From: Chlorophyllum brunneum
Taxonomy: Eukaryota; Basidiomycota; Agaricomycetes; Agaricales; Agaricaceae
Direction: 5' to 3'
DNA: 64,000 nucleotides
Assembly (NCBI GenBank): GCA_963576785.1
Contig: OY756141.1
Coordinates: 1-64,000 of the forward strand
The position numbers and the translations under genes were made by a program. Shown here piece after piece: positions 55,311-64,000 of this stretch (its first letter is position 1; every line of letters starts with the position of its first letter). A model generated the notes under the pieces. The model searched no databases. It saw only the letters and a program-made list of their open reading frames with translations, and was not told where the DNA came from.

Positions 55311-57135
55311 TTACTCATCTTCACCCTCATCATCTTCAGTATCATCATTACGCTTTCTCTTCCCTCTCCCGCTCTTTTTTCCTGCCACGGTCTTCTTTTC
55401 TTTCAATCCCTGAAACTCTTTCACAGCACCGCGTATCACCTCAACCAGTGCATCATCGGTACGAGCGTCACCGATAATTGAATCGAATGCCAACTCATTC
55501 TCCTTCGCCTCAGCTACGGTATCCGAGAGTCTCTGTAATACAGCGATTTCCTCCCCCCATACATCCGACGGTCGTTCAAAGCTGGGTGTTTCGAGGATAA
55601 GGGGGGTATTTTGTACACGCGGATCGTTCATGAGTTGTCTGAAGGCGCCAATCCCGAGGAATCCTCTGTTGCAGGTATAGGTTAGCCTGTGAGATGTGAA
55701 AGCGCGGGCAGGAACGTACAGCCCAATATTCTCATGTCGATCCTTGTTGGAACCGAGTTCCGTCTTTGAGTCGTTGAGATGCATGCCGCGAAGGTACGAT
55801 AGCCCCACTTGTTTGTCGAATTTGTTCACTGGGGGGAGGATTAAGAGAAAATTCCAAGCGCGAATGTATCGGCTTACGCAATTCACTGGAAACTATTATT
55901 ACAAAAAAATGTAATGGCAAAGGTGACGACTTACTTCCAAGCGCTTCCGGTCCGTAGATCATAGCCCTAAGAAGAATGAATCGGGACCTGCAGCTAGGTG
56001 AGAAGTGGAGGACACAAACCGCAGCGAACGAGTGACCTTTGAGAATGCGAATTAGTTTTGTGTGACGATTCACTGCTCGAGCTTCCACATACAGGTATCA
56101 AGACATACACCGACTCTTGACTTGTCCTCGACTTCGTCAATGATGCCCTTTATGTCTCCAAAATCTCCACCAATCACATTTCCTGCGCCAGCCTAATGTA
56201 AGATCGTGAACCACACGAAGATGTGGATTGGGATTTGGGCGGCTGACCATATTTTCTATGACCGTCACCACAGAAGTCGTTTCCCGATGGGCTCGGTTAA
56301 TACACTGGGCTATGAGGGAGATGCTTTCTTCCTTCGTTGCGCTACCAACGGTGGATCCAGGGCTAACAAGAACATGAATGGCAAATTTATGACATGCAGA
56401 CTGAAATGACGTACTGGAAATTATACAACTTGAGACCCAGGAGCTCGCATCGCTTCAGGTCGTCTATGAAGCACTCGTACGACTTTTCACGCTTATCTCT
56501 ATTGCTCGTGAGTGGGTCACTAACGTGGAATATCCTGGATGGCTAATCTTACGCGTCAGGATTTCCCAGATTGATGAGATAGCTTCCGTGGGGTAGGACT
56601 ACATCTGCTGAATATTTAAATTCGAGCATCCTTTCTTTGAATGTCTTTATTGAGTGTTCTGTCAACGGTGGCGAGGTCCATTTTCTTTGCGACTTGAGAA
56701 AGAGCGCGAACGCGGTAGCCCTGGCATTTGTGTGTTTATGGCGATATACATTGTCAAAGATCGGAAGAGGGACGTACCCGATCGCAGCAGCATTGGTCAC
56801 TGCGTTTTCCACACCACCAGCTGAAGATACATGAGCTCCAACTTTCCATAAGCTATCGACGCGTGGAGGAAAGGTCGTCGGGTCTGCCTGTTTCTTGGCC
56901 TTAGAGACGCGCCCTGTGCGTGTGCTCGGAGGATTTTCCTCATGTCCATTGGTATCTATGCGACTTGAGTATACCCGAAGAACTGTGTCAAGTTTGAGAA
57001 CTCACTAATAGTATCTTTTTCTGCTACTGATGGCCTTACTTTCGAAAGTCGTTGTTTCTTTATGGGGGGTTCGTCTGGATTCGATTTCGGCGCAGTTTTC
57101 GCAGCTATGCGAGAGCCCTGCCGTGTTTGGGGCAT
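55311..57135 (-). CDS. APN1: AP endonuclease 1 (Apn1, endonuclease IV family)
   Basis: Reverse-strand multi-exon gene from ATG 57135 ([20 protein letters not shown], a basic leader suited to nuclear import) to TAA at 55311-55313. Family landmarks in order: [20 protein letters not shown] near the start of the barrel, [69 protein letters not shown] (metal ligands), [20 protein letters not shown] (HLNDSK signature), [20 protein letters not shown] and PLILETPS. These supply the His/Glu/Asp ligands of the three-zinc site. The enzyme cleaves the backbone 5' of abasic sites in base-excision repair. A basic, acidic-ended C-terminal tail ([19 protein letters not shown]) follows, as in yeast Apn1, where it aids nuclear localisation. 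Confidence 0.93.
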
Positions 57136-57914
57136 GCGAACGATTTTCGTACGAGGTAACCGAGTCAAAGTATAGCTCAATGAAAAGAAATGACTCTGAA
57201 GTGATCTGAGCGGACTGAACCACAACGTCATGGATGAAAGGGTTTTCCACGTGATCCCGTACCAATATCGTTCGCAGCCATCCATACAAGTTCAAACAGG
57301 GTGGGACGAGTGTGCTCAGCAGCCCGTTGAAATCCCAGAATTCGGTATTGCAGCTATGTTCAGTCAAAACCAAGGTTCAAGCGTATTAAACTGACAAGTG
57401 AAGGTACTCGTGGAGGTCAGTCCTCGCCAAATGGCAATCTTAACAAGCGCCTCCTCCCATTATGTCCAAGTTTCCGAAAAGCCCTCTGCATTGAAAAACT
57501 CACCGAACCGTCATGCAAAGGAGGACTCGCCTCACTCAACATATTGGCTTAACTTTACCTTCCCCGGAAAGCCTGTCCCATGCATCCGGTGCTCGATGTG
57601 GGTTGGCCGCGTGGGATAGATTGATATTTTACACCAACAATACAACCCCTGAAGCTACTATCCCCAACTGGTGTTGATTGCGGGCAAGAGGCTGTTCTAC
57701 GTTGCGTTTGGCTCTGGTGCCTGCTTCCCGTCAAGGATCCGTGAGGATGGCCTTCATAATTTGAATATTTGATCTATCCATGGTATCTAAAGGGTCACGA
57801 CGAACATTGAGCACAACTATAGCTGACCGGTATGACCCACATCTCAATCCATCTAAAGGACCACTATAAACGATACGTGACTAAATCAAAAACCATATGG
57901 ATATCAAGAAAGTG
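57136..57914. other. Spacer upstream of APN1, nothing recognised
   Basis: 779 bp between the APN1 start and the 3' end of the F-box gene, both on the reverse strand. A 73-codon + frame at 57398 has no motif. Confidence 0.5.
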
Positions 57915-59768
57915 CTATAGGTTCCGGGTAACTCGATCCCAGTCTCTGTAGAGGGATTTCAACCCAGGATCTCGTACTTCCGTCTCAGGTTCTGCAATCC
58001 TACAGAACATATTATCCTCAATACGCATCGGTATCTGCCCCATGAAGCACAACCTCAGATTCCTCAGTATCTCCGAGTATGCCGTAGCGAACGTAATCAT
58101 CTGTGAGACGTGCCATCGTTCCCATGCGAGGAAGCGCAAGGAATCTCTGAGGCGTAAAGCATGTTCGAAAGGGGTATCGGGACGGTCTGCCTTCATTAAT
58201 TCATCTTCGGTGAGGTAATCATTCAACAAGACGTCTTGAGGAAGAACCTTATTCATGTAATATCTCTCAACGGAGGTATCAAGGAGAGGATGGCCATGCA
58301 CACGGTAGGTGTCACGAGTGAATGCAAGGGTTTCGAGTTGGGATAGAGGTCGAAGGCTCTCCATCATGAATTCATGATCGATCGTCCATTCGTGCCACAT
58401 GCCACATTGCGCGCCTGCAGACAGCCATAAATACTGCAGTGACGTGATCAACGCAATTGTCCTCAGAGCCTCTTCAGGGAAGTCACGACCATCGAATACC
58501 AGGTGCAGAGCAATTAGCTGATCCAAGCGGGGTCGGTCCTGTTGGCAAAGTATCGAATCGATGGTGACGGAGGATAGGGGTGATATTACTTCGAAGCAAG
58601 AAATTTGACAATTGTGGTGGAGAACTTCTAGCATGTCGTCATGCGAATTCGCAATCCTCCGATCCCAACGTAGACGACTTAGTGAAGGAATACTTCCGCG
58701 ACCTACGAGGAACTGGGAGATAACAGCACTCGAGTCGACGGAAATTGAACGGATGCGAGTGTGTTCGCGAAAAATTTTGCCCAGAAGAGTTGAGTCCGTG
58801 AATTTGACTTGCTCAAGTACGATGTCCCGGAGAACTGGAAAATGTATATCTCCGCCGTATAAATGAGCGATTGGCGACAGTCGATCTGCATACCCAGACC
58901 ACCTCAGGTGGCAAAGTGTAGGGGCTGTGAGTTGCAATAAGCTTGACATGAAAGGAGTAACGTCCCCAGGGTTCGGAGCGGTCAAAGACCATCCAACGTT
59001 AACGGAAAGGGATTCAAGGGGCCAGTTACTGCGACCGGCAGGGGGTGAAAGTGCGAACTCGGTGTTCAGGACGGATCTTTCGAGTCTAAGGTGAGCGATG
59101 GATGAGGACATGATAAGTCCCATCGAGTCTGGCGTCAGGGGACCCTCGTCATTCCAGTCTAAAATGTGAAGGTTTGGCAGGTGTGGTAAGAGATCACAGA
59201 CGTCACGCAAGTACGCCGTTGCAGTTTGTTTGGCAGCTCCAATGCGCTGGTGACTGTCCTGCAATGAAAAGTCCAGGAGTTCATCAAGTTCGACGCCTTC
59301 ACGTTTACCGATATACGGTCGAGCAGCACGGACAGTTAAGCGGCGGATGCATGTGCCCAGACGACGTCCGGCGCGCTTTGACGAGTGCACCTCATCCCGG
59401 AGCCTGGCCAAAAGCTCTAGCGCAGGAGCACTGTAATCCAGCTCGACATGAGCAAATTGTAGCGCCCGAGCGAGTTGACGTGTATCACGGTCAACAAGGG
59501 CAAGATTCCGGATGTCAAGGGAAGAGAGGTATGGTGTAATGTGGCTGACGAGTTCGATGGGGAGTTGAAAGATGGGGAGGGAAGATGTGATAGGTTCGTC
59601 CTCGAGGACGCGATCCAAGGATAAGGGAGCAAGAGTAGTTAGATCATAAAACATTATAGGAGTCGCGTCCGGCGAGGGTGGTCCTGCTTTGCATGCAGCA
59701 TTAGGATGGTAAAAAAGTAGACGGTGAATGACCATTGTACCACACCTTCTAGGAGTTTGAAGAGTCAC
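57915..59768 (-). CDS. F-box protein
   Basis: A single open frame of 617 codons. The F-box sits near residues 68-105: LPIFQLPIELVSHITPYLSS then LDIRNLALVDRDTRQLARAL. The rest is leucine-rich and helical without a clear LRR periodicity (LRDVCDLLPHLPNLHILDWN, ESLSVNVGWSLTAPNPGDVT, SLQYLWLSAGAQC). F-box proteins bring substrates to SCF ubiquitin ligases; the target is unknown. An in-frame Met at 59654 would give 579 aa and still include the whole F-box, and may be the real start because the first 38 residues look unstructured. Lack of introns sets it apart from its neighbours. Confidence 0.8.
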   Translation of the reverse strand: MTLQTPRRCGTMVIHRLLFYHPNAACKAGPPSPDATPIMFYDLTTLAPLSLDRVLEDEPITSSLPIFQLPIELVSHITPYLSSLDIRNLALVDRDTRQLARALQFAHVELDYSAPALELLARLRDEVHSSKRAGRRLGTCIRRLTVRAARPYIGKREGVELDELLDFSLQDSHQRIGAAKQTATAYLRDVCDLLPHLPNLHILDWNDEGPLTPDSMGLIMSSSIAHLRLERSVLNTEFALSPPAGRSNWPLESLSVNVGWSLTAPNPGDVTPFMSSLLQLTAPTLCHLRWSGYADRLSPIAHLYGGDIHFPVLRDIVLEQVKFTDSTLLGKIFREHTRIRSISVDSSAVISQFLVGRGSIPSLSRLRWDRRIANSHDDMLEVLHHNCQISCFEVISPLSSVTIDSILCQQDRPRLDQLIALHLVFDGRDFPEEALRTIALITSLQYLWLSAGAQCGMWHEWTIDHEFMMESLRPLSQLETLAFTRDTYRVHGHPLLDTSVERYYMNKVLPQDVLLNDYLTEDELMKADRPDTPFEHALRLRDSLRFLAWERWHVSQMITFATAYSEILRNLRLCFMGQIPMRIEDNMFCRIAEPETEVRDPGLKSLYRDWDRVTRNL

Positions 59769-60256
59769 GTAGGTTACAAAAATAGTTGGGAAAAGATGGG
59801 GTAAGAACCCGGAAAAGCTCGCGCTTTTGTAGGAATGTAGAAACGGGACATCACAGGGTTCCTTAGGTACTACCAGCGCCGGTCCTGACTCAACCCTGAT
59901 CTAAAAAATTATTGACATTGCTTCCAAGCCGACGCGCGACCCGAGTAAGCATTACCAGTCGGTACAGACCCATTTGGTATTTGAAGCCGGCGGCGCGCAT
60001 GGTGGTAGTACGACACGGAACGAACGAGCTGGGAGAAAGCAACATATCGACAAATCCCGCTAAAGGATCTCCGCAAACTTGATTTCCCAAATTCATATCA
60101 TTATCTCACGTGATCAGACACGCACGGGCTAGCCAGTTGTTCGGTGTATTGGAACCGGATCCGTGGGTGTGTGAGGGATGTGGTTATGTGGTTGGTGATG
60201 CCGATAGATTACATACTGGCTGTCGCAATTGTTCACAAGCTACACCCATCCTTATC
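59769..60256. promoter_or_regulatory. Divergent region between F-box gene and dehydrogenase
   Basis: 488 bp separating two divergently read genes. An in-frame upstream extension of the dehydrogenase exists (from 60110) but has no family similarity, so it is treated as 5' UTR. Confidence 0.45.
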
Positions 60257-61449
60257 ATGCCACAGCAGCGATCTTACGCAATTGCGGTCTTACCTGGAGA
60301 TGGGATTGGCCTTGAGGTCATGCCCCCGGCCCTGAGATGCCTCGAGGCCGCAGCTAGGAGATTCGGATTCCAATTGGACTTTCACCACTACGATTGGGCA
60401 TCATGCACATACTATAATCAGCATGGTACGATGGTACCCGAAGGTTGGAAGGAGCTCTTAAAAGCATGCGACGCAATATATTTTGGTGCAGGTACGCCAC
60501 AACGGCGCAGTACCGAAGATTTGATCGCTTATTCGTCTCTGTCACCCCAGTGGGAGATCCAGCTACGGTACCAGATCATATATCCCTGTGGGGGAGCATC
60601 CTTTTGTTTCGGCGAGAATTCGACCAGTACATCAACTTACGTCCTTGCCGCCTCATCTCCGGTGTCACTTCTCCTCTCGCAAATAGAGAAGGCAAGAATA
60701 TCGACTTTGTTACTGTGAGAGAGAATACCGAAGGCGAATATAGTTCCATCGGTGGCAGAATTTTCCATGACACGGAAAGGGAGACTGTAATCCAGAACAC
60801 CGTTTTTACTCGTACAGGAGTCGATCGAGTAATCCGCTACGCCTTTGACGTTGCCAATAGTCGACCAGCGAAGAAACTCACTTCCGCCACCAAATCCAAT
60901 GGCATATCGATCACGATGCCTTACTGGGATGAAAGGTTCGAAGCCATCGCAAAGGAGTATCCCGATATCAAAGTCGACAAATATCACATTGACATCCTCT
61001 GCGCACATTTCGTCCTGCGACCCCACATTTTTGATGTCGTCGTAGGCTCGAACCTTTTCGGAGACATACTCTCCGACCTCGGACCTGCTTGTACTGGTAC
61101 CATTGGTATCGCTCCCTCCGCCAACCTCAATCCGTCGTCGAAACGCAATGATCCTAATTGGTGTCCCAGTCTCTTCGAACCTGTTCATGGTAGTGCTCCA
61201 GATATTGCTGGAAGGGGGATCGCAAACCCCGTGGGGATGATTTGGGCAGGACAGATGATGTTGGAGCACCTTGGAGAGAAGGAAGCTGCTCGAGCTATGA
61301 TGATTGCGATTGAATCTGTCTTGAAAGACGGCAGGGAGGCTCAACTTCGAGGAGAGGGTGATTTGTTGACGCCTGACATGCTCGGAAATGGGACGACGGA
61401 AGGACTGGGTTTGGCTATTGAGAAGGCAATTGGAAAAGTCTCGTTGTGA
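60257..61449 (+). CDS. Tartrate / isopropylmalate dehydrogenase-family enzyme
   Basis: Two exons (60257-60491, 60551-61449) give 377 aa, the family's usual 350-380. The start MPQQRSYAIAVLPGDGIGLE has the conserved PGDGIG. GDPATVPDHISLWGSILLFR followed by REFDQYINLRPCRL is the substrate loop of tartrate dehydrogenase/D-malate dehydrogenase rather than LeuB or IDH. VRENTEGEYSSIGGRIF and FDVVVGSNLFGDILSDLGPA (metal-binding Asp) are intact, as is FEPVHGSAPDIAGRGIANPV (NAD-binding). The enzyme should oxidise and decarboxylate a D-malate-like 2-hydroxydiacid with NAD+ and Mn/Mg. Which acid is preferred cannot be read from sequence. No mitochondrial presequence is obvious. Confidence 0.88.
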
Positions 61450-62744
61450 CCAGGTTATAAAGTTGGAAGGAGGTGGGATATAAGTGGGGAATCACGGTAC
61501 AGACACAACCCTGCAATAGCTAAATAGAACAGCAAGCTTCTCAGACTCTCAGTGCTCGGAAAGCCCGAGCTACAGTTTTGAGCTCCAGAGCGCTCGGGTA
61601 AAGGTAACTTGTAAGAATGGGTAGGATATTCTCTCAAAAAGTGGTGAATGATATCAGCAATAACGCGATCATATTCAAGTTTATATGACCTCTCGGGCCC
61701 TATGAAGAAGGCGGACCACCGTCAAATGATTTCATCCCAGGGATCATCAGAAACCCACTCGCAGTCTCCTCCAAGCGAACAACGGTCAATCTTGATCCAA
61801 CCACACCCGGAATATGGCCTTTCTGGTACCGGGCACTTTTTGTCTTTCTGCAGTACGCTCACTTGCGGGAAGATCGCCAGTTGTTGCAGCTGAGACAAGG
61901 GTACAGCCTTGACGCCCGCGGGGAAGAGGAGATTAGACAGTGTTGGGATGTTTGGTGATCCGAAGTTATCGTTCAAAATCAAATGAATAGATATGTAGCT
62001 TTGGCACCATTCATTGGTACGCATTAGGCGGATGAAGATTTCGCGTAGTGACTGATAAAACCTTGCAGTTATGGATTTGTATCTTGGGACTGGTTGCGAG
62101 TACCGCCTCTTTCAGAAGTGGGTGGCGTGCAACCACCTTTCCATTCGCCGACATCTACTGAGAAGATGGGCGAACTTGACTCTTCTCTCTTCACCAGATG
62201 CGACATCTCATCTTACCGAGCACCCGAGTGTATCTCCTTGGTAACGAATATACCTGCGCTTCTCATCGCCCATATCACTTTAACCTTCAACCCTGAATTA
62301 TCGAGGCACGAACTGGCCGGAAGTATGCTGTATATCAAAACGGCCCAAAACTTCCGCGGCAACTTTTCCCAAGGCAAGAGGTCTGCTTCACAGGGATTCT
62401 GGTCAATACCACTCGGGGACGATATTTACGGAACCCTGTCCAAGCGTTTAGGCACCCAAAGCTGGAAGTCTCTGGTCACTCGACTGGAGGGAAAGGGGTA
62501 GTCCAGACACGGATCTGGGGACTTTGCGTGGCCATTTCTATCCAAATTTGTAAACGCCTCCGTCAACTTGACACATGCTGCTCTTGACCCATTTTCGAAG
62601 CCTGAACTCATGACCTTCTAAAGTTCAAGTGACAGGTGATGACCTAGTGACGGCTTCCGGTCATTCGATACTCACGATGTTCCGGGGGAAGCTGTTTATA
62701 AGGTGGGACCCTTGCCTCGGGTTTATCTTAACGAATGACCCACT
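61450..62744. other. No clear gene; possible eroded reverse-strand frame
   Basis: A 100-codon reverse frame at 61722-62024 (SPNIPTLSNLLFPAGVKAVP, LSQLQQLAIFPQVSVLQ) looks protein-like and could be the end of an F-box/LRR-type gene, but I could not extend it upstream in a convincing way. The + frames here have no motif. Confidence 0.4.
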
Positions 62745-64000
62745 ATGGTTGACACGACCCGACCAACCTACGATATTATCTTTGCTGGAGGTGCGTTTTC
62801 GTGCCAAGTTACTCATCCTCATTCAGCCTGCTGATTGCAGGAAAGGAGGGGCTACGGCTTGTGTCACTGCCGGACGGCTGGCCCAGGCGGACCCAACATT
62901 GAAGATTTTAGTGAGTGGAACCTTGATTGATCGAGCTACCCTAAATAAATCGCCGTCGATCTTCAGGTTCTCGAAGCTGGACCCCATTCAAGGGATATCC
63001 AGGAGCACGTTCAGCCAGCGCGGTTCTTCCCGACACTTGCACGCGCTGGAGAGTCTTTCACTGCGCATGTCCCGAGATCAAGTCCCAAAGTTGGTGGTCG
63101 TTCGGTCCCTACTGTCACTGGGCGAACCCTTGGAGGGGGCTCCGCCGTCAACTGCACGTCCACCCTTGTATCGCTTTCATTCCAATTGATTGACCGAAAC
63201 CCTAGTTATGGTGTACTGTCGTGCGGCCGCTTCTGACTATGACGATTGGGAAACCGTCTATGGAAACAATGGATGGGGATCAAAGAGCCTGATTCCCTTG
63301 CTGAGAAAGGTACATATTTTTAGTTGTAGGGATCGTTTCTGCCCTTAACAATCAAATTTTCAGGCCGAAACTTACCAGGGCGTGACTTCAAACGATACTC
63401 ATGGAAAATCTGGCCCCCTCAAAGTATCTTTTGCTAAATCGGGCCACAACGTTGCAAACGAGTTACTCGAAGTTACAGCAATGTATGACCAAGATCGAGG
63501 ACCAATTGATGACCTCAATTCTTTGTATGCTTGCAACGGTTACGGCGTAAGTCCTCTTTATATTAGAACCACAGTCCGCTTACTTTCGACAATGTTAGAG
63601 ATGGGCGAGGTAAGCTCTAAATATACCATATAAATTATACTCTCTCCTAACAAACAACACAGATTCATTGACGGAAAGACTGGAAAGCGATCTGATGCAG
63701 CATCTGGTTATATCTACCCTCTCCTTGACACCAATAAGAACTTGGATATTCAGGTTCGGAAACGTGTCATCCGTGTCATCTTCGAGTAAGCATCTCAGCT
63801 TCTGAATGCCAACCCTATATGTGCTAACTTCCCTCGAGGAATAAACGCGCAGTTGGGGTTGAATATGTAGACGATGAAGGTGACCATAATCGCGCTTTAC
63901 AATCGCCATCTGTTGCTTTTGCCTCACGATTGGTCGTTCTCTCCACCGGAGCCTTTGGAACCCCTGCAATTTTGGAAAGGTAATCGAAGTAATTGTTGAG
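62745..64000 (+). CDS. GMC oxidoreductase (alcohol/aryl-alcohol oxidase type), cut by window end
   Basis: The gene starts MVDTTRPTYDIIFAGG, the N-terminal FAD dinucleotide-binding strand of glucose-methanol-choline oxidoreductases. Next come ATACVTAGRLAQADPTLKIL, VLEAGPHSRDIQEHVQPARF, GRTLGGGSAVN (GMC signature 1 region), AASDYDDWETVYGNNGWGSK and, near 63.93 kb, LVVLSTGAFGTPAILE (GMC signature 2). The window ends in an intron that starts at about 63979, so the substrate domain with the catalytic His is outside. One junction around 63160-63210 did not resolve to a clean phase by hand; either my splice choice is wrong or there is a frameshift. Such enzymes oxidise primary alcohols and make H2O2. 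Confidence 0.8.

Noticed and set aside
60637..61344. 235-codon reverse-strand frame
   Set aside because: It lies antisense to the dehydrogenase, which has all family motifs on the + strand; no motif is seen in the antisense frame.
1..64000. tRNA, rRNA, CRISPR or bacterial-type operon features
   Set aside because: No cloverleaf with proper B-box context, no rRNA-like stretch and no spaced short repeats of CRISPR type were seen; the repeats present are subtelomeric or LTR.

Overview
The window is the left end of a fungal chromosome. It opens with 17 perfect CCCTAA units (the basidiomycete/ascomycete TTAGGG telomere). Genes are split by many 42-61 bp GT-AG introns. The gene content (expanded HNH_2-type nuclease and NACHT-ATPase families, BuGZ, Rpn6/Rpn7, IML2) fits an agaricomycete. 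Resemblance of the NACHT, HNH and small orphan proteins to families I associate with Rhizoctonia/Ceratobasidium makes that group my best guess; this is recollection, not a database result.

Layout. (1) 1-3.3 kb: telomere and non-coding subtelomere, with a hairpin-rich minisatellite, a 183-bp tandem duplication, 46-bp direct repeats and AT-rich modules. (2) 4.0-14.3 kb: housekeeping and metabolic genes, namely a C2-like membrane protein, a 12-exon flavin monooxygenase, the head-to-head 26S proteasome lid genes Rpn6 and Rpn7 sharing a 105-bp promoter, and the kinetochore zinc-finger protein BuGZ. (3) 15.3-22.98 kb: a rearranged block with two nearly identical HNH nuclease genes in inverted orientation around a decayed NACHT gene, plus further NACHT scraps. 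(4) 22.98-28.55 kb: mitochondrial pyruvate dehydrogenase E1-alpha divergent from an IML2/TTC39-type gene, then an orphan gene. (5) 28.8-46.1 kb: AT-rich, gene-free DNA. An inverted copy of the subtelomeric repeat is followed by a nest of retrotransposons: a LINE inside an old Copia fragment, and a young full-length Copia with 572/573-bp LTRs and a 5-bp target duplication inside a Gypsy element. (6) 46.9-64 kb: an MFS monocarboxylate-type transporter, NACHT and hypothetical remnants, an intact nine-exon NACHT gene (1,229 aa), AP endonuclease Apn1, an F-box protein, a tartrate/isopropylmalate dehydrogenase-family enzyme and a GMC oxidoreductase cut by the window end.

Exon models were built by hand from splice sites and reading frames. 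For Rpn7, BuGZ, the monooxygenase, the C2/membrane protein, the MFS transporter, the NACHT gene, the dehydrogenase and the 251-aa orphan the summed exon lengths are divisible by three with no internal stop. Other multi-exon genes are given as spans. The most unusual items are the inverted HNH pair with its shared frame break, the mirrored 9-mer in the Rpn6-Rpn7 promoter, and the inverted subtelomeric copy at 29 kb.
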